Below are positions 45,837-57,800 of a DNA stretch of 64,000 nucleotides, in pieces. The first letter of the stretch is position 1; each line of letters starts with the position of its first letter. The stretch covers positions 9,179,632-9,243,631 of the forward strand of contig JABAKD010000028.1 of assembly GCA_012845835.1 (NCBI GenBank), written 5' to 3'. The translations under genes and the position numbers were made by a program. The notes beneath the pieces are model-generated. The model was not told where the DNA came from. It searched no databases and saw only the letters and a list, made by a program, of their open reading frames with translations. This DNA is from Undaria pinnatifida (lineage: Eukaryota; Sar; Phaeophyceae; Laminariales; Alariaceae).

Positions 45837-48800
45837 ATGGCTCTACCTAAGGCATGGCGATTGGCCATCTGTGCAGCGTTGGCTACGAGCGACTCTTCCG
45901 TTGCTCCAGCAGTGTCCGCGTTCGTTCTCCAGGCCAATCCCCCGATCTCAACCGGCCAAAATTCCTGCTCCAAGTTGAACGTCGCAGCCAACAGCATCCG
46001 CGCACCGTCCTATAGGAACAGGCTCACGCCGACAGCAACAGCGATGCTGCCCGCAGCAGCAGGCGCAGCAGGCGCAGCAGGCGCAGTCGCACCAGGAGAA
46101 GCAGCAACAGAGGCAGCTGGATATGCGTCGAACATCTTACAGACCGGAATCGCCAGCAGCAGCGGTAGCGCAGAGGGGCTCTCGTCGTGGGCACCTGTCC
46201 TGCTGTCGAGCGGGATCATGGACGACATGGATCCGACGAAGCTGGGGCTGTTTGCTCTCGGAGGTCTCGGAGTGGCCGCCGCCGGGTTTCAGACGGCGGT
46301 GTACTGGCGCATGCAGTACGTGGTGAGTTAGCGAGTGACCCTGGTTTGCCTTTTGCTGTTCCTGCGGTGTTTGTGAGCTTGGCGTAGCCGTTTGTAACAT
46401 GAAACGTGCAAACATGAAACATGAACCGATCCAGTGGAAAAGGGTAATGTTCGGATTCATGGTCTGTTGCAACCTCACCTACCTGCTACTCGTACGACGA
46501 GCAGGGTGCCTACAACAGCAGTACCAGCGTGTCACCAAGAACAAGTGCAGGCATGTATGTATAGGCATAAGTACAGGTATGCATGTATAGGCATGTAGGC
46601 ACACCTACAAATATAGACATACTTTCAAAATATCCCGGCAATATTTTTTTCTTGGATTCGTGGAATCGCTTGATTATAACTACTTGTAAGACTAAGTACC
46701 TGCTTCGCTCTCAGCGCTCCCACGCGGAACACGCCTTCCTAAACCCTCCTCTCGGAGAAGCTTCGAGGCGGCTTTATTTACGTTCCTTTCTTTCTTCGCC
46801 TTCTCTGTGTTCCTCGGGACCGCCCCAACCCTAACTGCAAGACAAAATCTGCAGCGCTGCTTCAAGATAAATATACCAACACTAAGACCGGTGAAAATGG
46901 AAGGCCAAAAGTTTGCAATTTTATCGAAGATCCCAGCCAAACTCTGCCTGAACGGTCGCCTATAGACCAAATTTGGTAAAACTATTTTTTCAAACTTTCC
47001 AGAATTCCGGACAAAAAATTATAAAATAGATATGATGTTAGATGACTTCAAAATTCCCCACCTAATGTAAAAATACTAACACCAATCATTGTAGTGGGGA
47101 AAAACATTTGTTTATTAAAGAAAAGCACCCCTCCCATTAAAAACTTTACCCACATAGCATAGTATAAGTACCAGCAATCAGCTTCAAAATATGAGTTCTG
47201 ACTCAAAATTAGTCGAACTCACACTTGACGTCCTGATTTCTTTTTTTTTTAATAAAATGTTAGAGTGAAAGCGTATCAATTTGGAACCGTGGGTTCGTGT
47301 CCCACAGAGTTTTTTTTTTTTTTTTTTTTGGGGGGGGGGGGAGTAGCTGACTTTAATTTTCGAATGCTGTATTAAGAGTAACATACTCCGGGGTATAAGA
47401 TAACCAATAATATTCTGTATTCGTACTCTTCTCGATATTAAAGCCGAGGGGAAAAAATAACAAAATAAACCGCCTACCATACATATGATAGAGCAGTAAG
47501 TGGAAACTACAGCAGTATTAAATTTATAAAATGGATGTGATGTTTGATCTAGCTCAAAATTCCCCACCTAAAGTAAAAATAGCAACAGTTACCATTATAG
47601 TGGACAAGAAATAGGACCCCTCCCAATAAAAACTCACCCATATAGTATATTACAAGTACCAACAACGCAGCTTGCAAAGATGAGTATTGACCTGAAATTC
47701 GCCGAACTCACGGCTGACGTCTTTGAAATATTTTTTATATAAAAAAAAAAACGACTTCTCGCGGCGATCTTGGCCAACATCGGCCTGAGAAATTCTCAAG
47801 CAGATCTTGGATTAGACGCGGCGCAATTACGTGTTCTCCACACACTTTGTTCGACGAAATCAACGACAGCGTCGTGAACTCTAACGTGGCGAGCTCGTTA
47901 GGGGCCCCGACCCCCCCTTGGTGTACAACGCTCACTCTACGGCCGGTGATTTGTGGCGGGCACCGATCAGGCTTCTGTTAAAAACTCATTTGGCGGCTGG
48001 GGTGTAGAAAACTGAGACAAAAGCTCTCTATCGTCTCACAACGGGCGAAAAACAGAATTTTTAGAGGATGTGACAGGACAAAACAAGCAACCTTTCACGC
48101 CCTAAGACATGGATCGAGATGAACTCTTCAGTGCTGTCACCTACACTCATGTGGCCTTGTCCGGAACGAATAGGATTGACCATGGGTTGTCTCTATCTTG
48201 AGATCAAAGGTCAATCGTATTTGGTGGGCAGTGTTGATCAAGGCTTGATGAAAAATTGACAAATTGACCTGTTGGAACGCATGACCCAAAAAAGAGCCAG
48301 AAAACTAACATTTTAGTCATATTTTCCCCACAGCGACGTTACGCGGAATCTTTCAGCAAATAACCCCCCAAAAAAGTTTGCAAACTTTTTGGTCAAACTA
48401 TCGGACTTCCGTTGTCATCGGTCTTATTGCAATATATTTTGTTCCACCGCTATGGTATTCTCCTGGGGTGCAACAGTTGTTGGGCGGCGAGAGCCTGATT
48501 GGGGTTTGTGGGGGCCAGTGATGTGATGCGCGCTACCTTGCGCGTGTCAAGATTGACGTACTTGGACGTGATGGCCTGCATATGTTCGGCTTCGATCAGG
48601 GGGGCGGCCGCGTCTACGGAGGCATGCCGATCGCGGCCGAGAGCGGGTGACAACGGCTTCGCGCGGTTGTCAGAAATCTTGAATAAATAATAACAATCTC
48701 TCTGTAGAGGAGGCTACAGGTGTGCTCGGGGCGGCAGCCAAAGGCAGCCGAGGGCGCGAAACGCGCGGCGGAGGATCGACCCGGGAGGAAGACGTCCGCG

Positions 48801-51800
48801 GAACCCTGCAGGGTCTGAAACCACAGTCAACGGCAGGCTACGCGGCGCCGGTCGCAGCGGCTGTTCTTCGGCCCGTCCGAGTGGAGATGCGGCCCGTAGG
48901 CGGCAGTGCCACGGAAGCCTCCGATGGGGGCGTAGGGGCCCTCGGGGGTGAGTCTGGCGGGGTAGCCCCCGGGGGCACCGCGAAAACCGGAGTGAGAGTG
49001 GCGTCGGCGGCAGGCCATTCACATGCCTTTGAAGGCATGTGCGTATAGGAAAAAGGGGATGATGCTTTTGCCTCGCGGAATTGAACGCTATTCAGTTCGT
49101 CCGTGGCGTGTGTGGAACTAATACGAGAGCTTATCTACGAGCTGGGCCAGCCATGATCAGCTTCTTAGTTCGTCTGTTCATATCTTATGAACGACGAAGT
49201 AGCCGGAGCTGAGCATACTCCCTTGATCAGCCAATCAAAGCGGCCATGCACGTCTATGTTGTGTGCTGATTGGGCACGTTCGCACAATGTGTTGTTTTTT
49301 CGAGTAGTTTATCGAGCTTCTTCAGCGTAAAAAATATTTTTGTAACCGATTTTGTATGCGGCGGAATAACATGAAATAAAAACTGGAAAAAAAAACACCA
49401 TCCCGCATCGCATCTCGTGCGACAAGCACACTCCAGCACCCACACGAGCGCGAGAGGCATGTCGTCCAGCTCGCCTGCGGGTACGAGCACGAGCAGCCCC
49501 TGGACGAAGACGTCTGACGTCCACTGTACGAACTTTGGCTCAACTTCACCAAGCGTAATAACCTTATAAAGCGTCGCCGCTATCTCGCCACCGGATCTAC
49601 GAGCTTCAGGGGGTCATTGCAGCTAACCACGATCACGTCGCGCGCCTCCAAGTGGCCTTGCCGTCAAATCTGGTCGTCACTCTGCTCGCTGACGCCAATC
49701 TCATAAGCAGCAAGTTCGCGCTCCTCCCATATACCGTGTTTACCCTCCCGCCTTTCCCCCCGGTTTCGGGAAGGATCGAAAATTGGGATTAGCGCACCGT
49801 TTTTCGAACGTTGAACTGAAAACTTGACACGCACTTCATTGTAGTCTTCCCGAGGGGTTCGTTACTGCACCATTTTTTTTGTTTTTTTTTCGTCTGTTCA
49901 AAAAACCAGTTTTCGATTGTTTTCAAATGTGCATTAACTCACGAAAAATAAAATAAAAGTGGAGCAGTAATGAAGCCCTCGAGAAGACTCTCATGAAGCG
50001 CGTGTCAATTTTTCAGCTCAAGATTCGAAAAAACGGTGCGCTAATGGACGGACGAACGAAAAATCTGATCATGGCTGGCCCAGCTCGTAGTACAAGCGAG
50101 TGACCAACGTGGAACCTGCCTAGTAGAGAAACCTGCAAAGGGTGGCCTATGTCTGCATCAGTCCCATACAGTAGCGGCTACGGTTTAAGGGAAAATGCGT
50201 AAGAGAAAGTACGGATTTAAGAGAGTCAAACTGGCGTGACACGACCAAAGTCGATTTAAGAGAGAATTGGTTTTTTTTCGGAGATCTTCTCTTAAATCGG
50301 ACTTTTTCTGGAAGAGTCGCGCAGCCACCACACACATCAACAGACGAACACACACCCACACAGCTGCAGACACCAGAAAAAACGCGTGAACAAGTGATTG
50401 AGATTTAATCGACGTGTCGTCACACGAAATGTAACTTGTTTCCCAGCACGGGTATCAGCTGCAGCGTGCGTGAGGTGGGTCCATGTTGCCCGGCAAACAA
50501 CAGACGAACAGCAGTAAGTTGAGCCAGCTCAGGATGCCCACGCGGGTTACGTTGTGTGGTATGAACAATACACTCTCTACAAACTACCTGGCAGTTGGTT
50601 GGGACGGCAGCGTCTCTTCCAAGGCCGCTCGTCTTGGCTACGATATTAGAGAATTATTCTCTCATATCGAGATACGGTTTAAGGTAATACGCTCTTATAT
50701 CGTAGCCATTACGATATAAGAGAAGTCCCGATTTAAGAGAGAAAAATCAGGCGCGCACGACCCTCTCTTAAACCGTAGCCGCTACTGTAATCTTATTATA
50801 CCACACTAAAATAACTTTTTTTTTTATAAAGTCGAATGAAAAAAATCGATTACAAAAAACCATTCAGACTCTACAAAGAATACCAAGATTAGCAAAATAG
50901 CCGTTCCAACGTTAAATTCAACATAAAAAGTGCCGATAAACACAATCAAGTACAAAGAAATTGTCCGAGTATACTACACGTACTTGCACGTTTATTTTAC
51001 ACTATCACATATTTTTTTGCACCGGTTTCTTCTGCCCAACGGTTATAGTACGGTCAGAGCCTATCCGTTCAGAGGCGTGGGAGCGGGTTTTGAGCGGATT
51101 GTGAGGAGCCGTATCTTCGACTCATGCTCTAGTTTGTGGAACTCGGGTTTCTCCGAACTCCCCATATTTCTGCAAATGCGGCTCATCAGGGTGAGCCAGT
51201 GTTGTGGTACGTCCTTGAAATGGCCGTAATTACCCACCAATGGGGAATTGGCCGTTTTGTATTGATAGGATGGCGTTTGTATTCGGGATACTCAGGAGAC
51301 GGAGAGGCACGCGCCTCCAGACTCAGTTCGACATCCCAATCCTGAGGAAATAATACAAGCCGCTCGCTTCTGAGCTTATACAAAAATGCAGATAGTGCAG
51401 GTGGCCCCACCGAAAACATGCTTACTTGGCCGACCTGCAGGAATACTCTGTGTCTCACCCGATTTGCTTAACACAATATACATGTTTTCGGTGGGGCCAC
51501 CTGCACTATCTGCATTTCTGATGGAAGCTCGTGAAAGCTTTCATGGAAGCTTCCGTGGAAGCAATGGAAGCTTCCATGGAAGTGTGGAAGCTTCCATGAA
51601 AGCTTTCACGAAAGCTTCCATGAAAGCTTCCATGGAAGCTTCCACGGAAGCAACTTCCACGGAAGCTTCCATGAAAGCTTCCACGGAAGCTACTTCCACG
51701 GAAGCTTTCACGAAAGCTTCCCAGGAAGTAACTTCCACGGTTGAAAGCTTCCGCGGAAGTAACTTCCACGGAAGCTCCCATGAACGCTTCCACGGAAGCT

Positions 51801-54800
51801 TCCACGGAAGCAACTCCCACGGAAGCAACTTCCACGAAGGCTTCCACGGAAGCTTCCACGGAATCAACTTCCACGGAAGCTCCCACGGAAGCAAATTCCA
51901 CGAAAGCTTCCACGGAAGCTTCCACGGAAGCAACTTCCACGGAAGCTTTTACGAAAGCTTCCGCGGAAGCAACTTCCACGGAAGCTGCTTCCGCGGAAGA
52001 AACTTCCACGGAAGCTTCCATGAAAGCTTCCACGGAAGCTTCCATCGAGACAACGTCCACGGAAGCTTCCGTGAAAGCTTCCACGGAAGCTACTTCCACG
52101 GAAGCTCCCATGAAAGCTTCCACGGAAGCTTCCACGAAATCAACTTCCACGAAAGCTTCCACGAAAACTTCCACGGAAGAAACTTCCACGGAATCTTCCA
52201 TGAAAGCTTGAAAGCTTCCACGGAAGCAACTTCCACGGAAGCAACTTCCACGGAAGCTCCCATGAAAGCTTCCACATAAGCTTCCACGGAAGCTTTCACG
52301 GAAGCAACTTCCACGGAAGCTTCCATGAACGCTTCCACGGAAGCTTCCACGGAAGCAACTTCCACGGAAGCAACTTCCACGGAAGCAACTTCCACGAAGG
52401 CTTCCACGAAAGCTTCCACGGAAGCTACTTCCACGGAAGCTTCCACGGAAGCAACTTCCACGAAAGCTTCCACGGAAGCTTCCATGGAAGCAACTTCCAC
52501 GGAAGCTTTCACGAAAGCTTCCATGAAAGCTTCCACGGAAGCTTCCACCGAGACAACGTCCACGGAAGCTTCCATGAAAGCTTCCACGGAGGCTACTTCC
52601 ACGAAAGCTCCCATGAAAGCTTCCACGGAAGCTTCCACGGAAGCAACTTCCACGGAAGCTTCCACGAAAGCTTCCACGAAAGCAACTTTCACGGAAGCTT
52701 CCATGAAAGCTTGAAGGCTTCCACGGAAGCAACTTTCACGGAAGCTCCCATGAAAGCTTCCACGGAAGCTTCCACGGAAGCAACTTCCACGAAAGCTTCC
52801 ACGGAAGCAACTTCCACGGAAGCAACTTCCACGGAAGCTTCCACCGAAGCAACTTCCACGGAAGCTTCCATGAAAGCTTCCACGGAAGCTACTTCCATGA
52901 AAGCTTTCACGAAAGCTTCCGCGGAAGCGTCCACGGAAGCATCTTCCACGAAAGCTTCCGCGGAAGCGTCCACGGAAGCATCTTCCACGGACAAAACTTC
53001 CACGGGAGCTTCCATGAAAGCTTTCATGGAAGCTTCCACGGAAGCAACCTAAGCCTAAGCCTAACCCTAACCCTACCCTAACCCTAAGCTTCCATGAAAG
53101 TGCAAGTTACTTCTGTGAAAGCTTTCATTACTTCCACGAAAGCTTCCATTACTTCCATGAAAGCGTCCATGGAAACTTTCGTGGAAGTTGCTTCCGTGGA
53201 AGCTTTCATATCTTCCATATCTTCCATGGAAGCTTCCACGGAAGCTCCCACGAAAGCTTCCGTGGAAGTGCCTCCGTGAAAGCCTCCATAACTTCCGCGA
53301 AAGCTTCCATTACTTCCATGAAAGGTTCCATTACTTCCATGAAAGCTTCCATGAAAACTTCCATGAAATTTACTTCCGTGAAAGCTTCCATAACTTCCGC
53401 GAAAGCTTCCATTACTTCCATGAAAGCTTCCATGAAATCTTTCGTCGAAGTTACTTCCATGGAAGCTTTCGCAGAAGCTTCCGTGGAAGCTCCCGTAGAA
53501 GTTGCTTCCGTGGAAGCTTGCAGATCTTCCATATCTTCCATGGAAGCTTCCACGAAAGCTTCCACGAAAGCTTCCGTGGAAGTTACTTCCGTGAAAGCCT
53601 CCATGACTTCCGCGAAAGCTTCCATTACTTCCATGGGAGCTTCCATGAAAGCTTCCGTGGAAGTTACTTCTGTGAAAGCTTCCATAACTTCCGCGAAAGC
53701 TTCCATTACTTCTATGAAAGCTTCTATGGAAGCTTTCGTGGAATTTGCTTCCATGGAAGCTTTTGTGGAAGCTATCGTGGAAGCTTCCGTGGAATTTGCT
53801 TCCGTGGAAGATTTCATATCTTCCATATCTTCCATGGAAGCTTCCACGGAAGCTTTCGTGGAGTTACTTCCGTGAAAGCTTCCATAACTTCCGCGAAGCT
53901 TCCATTACTTCCATGAAAGCTTCCGTGGAAGTTACTACCGTGAAAGCTTCCATAACTTCCGCGAAAGCTTCCATTACTTCTATGAAAGCTTCCATGAAAG
54001 CTTCCGTGGAAGTTACTACCGTGAAAGCCTCCATAACTTCCGCGAAAGCTTCCATTACTTCCATGAAAGCTTCCATGAAAGCTTCCGTGGAAGTTACTTC
54101 CGTGAAAGCTTCCATAACGTCCGCGAAAGCTTCCATTACTTCCATGAAAGCTTCCATGAAAGCTTTCGTGGAAGTTACTTCCATGGAAGCTTTTGTGGAA
54201 GCTTTCGCTGAAGCTCCCGTGGAAGTTTCTTCCGTGGAAGCTTCCATATCTTCCATATCTTCCATGGAAGCTTCCGCGGAAGCTTCCACAAAAGCTTCCG
54301 TGGAAGTTACTTCCGTGAAAGCTTCCATGACTTCCGCGAAAGCTTCCATTACTTCCGTAAACGCTTCCATGAAAGCTTCCGTGGAATATCTTCCGTGAAA
54401 GCTTCCATGAAAGCTTTCGTGGAAGTTACTTCCATGAAAGCTTCCATAACTGCCGCGAAAGCTTCCATTACTTCCATGAAAGCTTCCATGAAAGCTTCCG
54501 TGGAAGATACTTCCGTAAAAGCCTCCATAACTTCCGCGAAAGCTTCCATTACTTCCATGAAAGCTTTCGTGGAAGCTTTCGTGGAAGCTCCCGTGGAAGT
54601 TACTTCCGTGGAAGCTTTTATATGTTCCATATCTTCCATGGAAGCTTCCACCGCTTCCATTGCTTCCATGGAAGCTTCCGTGGAAGCTTCCATAGCTTCC
54701 ATATCTTCCATGGACGCTTCCATGGAAGCGGTGAAAGCTTCAACGGAAGCTTTCACGAGCTTCCACGCAAAATGCAAGTAGTGCAGGAGACCGTGTTGCC

Positions 54801-57800
54801 TTCGAGCATGTATTACAAGCACAGAAATGCACAGCACAGCGCCCTCAGCCAATAAATCCTCATACCTGGTATCAGGTACCGATACATACGTGTATACTGC
54901 CGTTTACTCGTCTGTTTACTTTCTTCATTCAGTGTCCTCTCTCGGTGCTCTTCATGTTTTTCTTTCTTCGCTAATTACACCCGTAATGCCGTTGAGAACG
55001 TGCCATCGCCAGCAGCACGCAGCACTGCACAGGGCAATCAGCTCTGCGCAAGTAACTCTTGGCATTATCGAATCACCGGCTGCACCACATCATGAGCCTC
55101 TCCTTTCTGCCCCCTTCACATTTCGTTGTATTCTTGCTTACACGAGCAAAGCGGGCGGCGTCAGCCGCCCGCGGATCGAAGCCCTTGTATGCCCTACATA
55201 TCAACATTTACCATTACCATTGCCATTAACAATAACATCAACATTAACATCAACGGTATCATTAACATCAACATCAACATCAACATCAACATCGACAATA
55301 ACAATAACATTAACATTAACATCAATATTATACTACATTTATGATGCGAAACAAATCTGAGGATATGCGAAAAAACGTACGCTTCCTCGGAATTTCCGCA
55401 GGCTATAGTTCACTCAGAAAAGGTTCACCTAATACACGGTTTTCACGAAGAGACCGACGCACGCCAACGTATTCAACGTATTCAACGAACAGCCCGACAC
55501 ATGCTAACATCAGCCCAAAATATGTCAGCAGAACGTCAACCAGTGCCAGAATACGTCAGCCAGATCTTGAAGCGATGATATAACGTCAGCTGGGAGCAAA
55601 AATATCAACGCTGGACGTCATGCTTGATGCCTTTGCATGCACACCTCTGCATACATAACCAAGCACCTCCACAGCTCGACTCACCGACCGACCGATGCAC
55701 TTACGACCAAGACATGAACACCCGCCACGCCGCGTCCGCCTGCAAGTTCGCCAACCCCACCAACTCCACTACCAACTCCTATATCCAATGAGCGCCAAAG
55801 GCAAGGGCACGGCCTCAGCTTCATCTGGTGGAAAGGAGGGATGGGGGCCACACTTTCACGCCACAGATCGGGGGCAAGGGCACGGTCTCACCTTCACCTG
55901 GCTGGGAGGGGGCTGTGTGGGTGGGGCACATTTCCCCGCCATAGTACGGGGAGGTACCCCCCCGCAGGCGTGCAATCGCTGCGACGACTCTGACTGCCCG
56001 GGTGGAACCGCAATTCTCCTTTTCCAGAAGGCTTGCGATTTCTGTTTCCGTCCCATCGCTGCAAACACCGTCATGCTCAACACCAACAAGTCTGAGACTG
56101 GTGAGTTCCGTCTTACTCGGCTTGCTATGTTGTTGGCGGTTTTATTGTTGGTGTCGGATGGCTGAGTTGTTGCTCGGTAGCTGTTGTTCGGTAGCTGTTG
56201 TTCGGTGTCTTTTTGTGTTGTTGTGTGCTTGGGAGTTTGTTGCATATTCGCAGTAGATACGTCGCTTGCATGCTCGTGCGTTTTCGATCCGTGTTTTGAC
56301 TTTTTTCGGGCTGCTGCGTTGTTTCCTACTCCCCCCGGCATCGCTCCTGCACTGAGCAGTCCCGTCCCGTTGTGATATAAGGCAATCCCGCCAAAACTAA
56401 AACGTATCTACTTACCACCCCGACCTGAAATACGACAAAGGCTTCATGTCCCGTTATATTGAAACATGTTTGACCATCGCAAAAAATCATCTCGTCGTCA
56501 AGCAATCACATGCCGGGCCGTCCAGTCGAGAAAACAAACAAAATACCGTTTCCTCTTGTCGTGAAAAACGTAGTTAACGTAATCAGCATCCAGGCCCCTC
56601 GTGAACAAAAGTGTTTACTGTCCTACCGGTATTTCGGCATGTCCCGTTGTCATTTGTTTTTTGGCCGTCCCGTCGAGGAAAATCTCGTCTCGTCGCGCCA
56701 AGAAGCTGCTGTACCATGGCGTCCCGTCATGGCAAATCGTTCCGTCACGTCGTTCAATACGTACCGTCCGTCCCGTCCCGCCCGCAACAACCCACCAGGC
56801 TTGGTTCAACTTATGTGCTGCTCCAGTATCGAATCACGACCCGCGAGAGTCGTTGCCGCTGTTTTCTTCCACTCCATCTGATAATTTGCGTATTCGACAA
56901 GCATCACCACAGCCGCCTTTACACCCTCCAAAGGACTGTGCTGTTTGTACAACTGTTTCTATTATTGTATTATTCCCGAAATCTAATTGCTGCCCCCATG
57001 ATGTGCGCGTCGTCCCTTGACCCGATGCTATTTTCACGCAGGTTGGCAAGCCCTGTTCCAATTGCACGAAGTCCGACCCCCTCGTGTAGGACGGCGTCAT
57101 CCTCGTAACTTCTTGCGGTGGCATCGTGCACTTCAGCTATGCGAAGCGGGCCCAAACGCCTCCACCGGCATAACTGTTCTTCCTTTGCCAGGACGTCTAA
57201 CCGCACATTCTACATTCAAAGTTCCTTTGGTGAAAACTCGTTCAGGGACCCACATGCAACATCAACGCCGAGGAAGAGCGAGGACAAGTTTTTCGTAACG
57301 CCGACCTCATCATCTGGGACGAGATTCCCATGAGTAAGGAACTTGCTCCCGAGACCCTTTGACTTGACTCTCAAGTTTTTGCGCAACGTGTCAAAGGCTT
57401 TTGGCGGAGCAATCGTTCTTTTTCGTTGAACACTGGAAACACGTTGGCCCAGTCGCGCCGTCCGGAACGCCAGACGATGTCGTCGACGCCGCCTTCATAT
57501 CTGCCTACCTGTGGAAGAACGTTCCCCGTTTTAGGCGCACGCGGTCAATGCGCGATCGCCTTGACAAGCCGTTCTTCACGAGTGTTAGTGCCATCGGCGA
57601 AGCGCGAACCCCTGCCATCATCCTATCAGACGAATCTCAAGTCATCCGCCCGCAGCACACTCACACCGATATTGTGTCCGGAGAGTCCTTGACCTGCACG
57701 GTTAAAGGTACCACCGGCTTTCAACATCTCATAGACTTAGTTTATCCCAACCTACTTTATGCCAAACCCACCCTGTTCGCCGATCAAGGTATGTTAGCGG

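Noticed and set aside
48450..49048. GC-rich frames on both strands near 48.5-49.0 kb
   Set aside because: Frames overlap on both strands, with Gly/Ala/Arg/Pro-biased composition explained by GC content; no recognised family.
51386..54781. Very long open frames on both strands of the satellite (up to 408 codons)
   Set aside because: The repeat units are 12 and 15 bp, so frames stay open on both strands and in several phases. There is no start context, domain or splice structure, and the products are pure low-complexity repeats.
55695..56110. Possible Cys-rich exon (CNRCDDSDCPGG ... CDFCFRPI) before a GTGAGT
   Set aside because: The Cys spacing is suggestive of a zinc site and the donor is good, but no acceptor-linked partner exon or family could be identified, and it lies in the element-rich intron.
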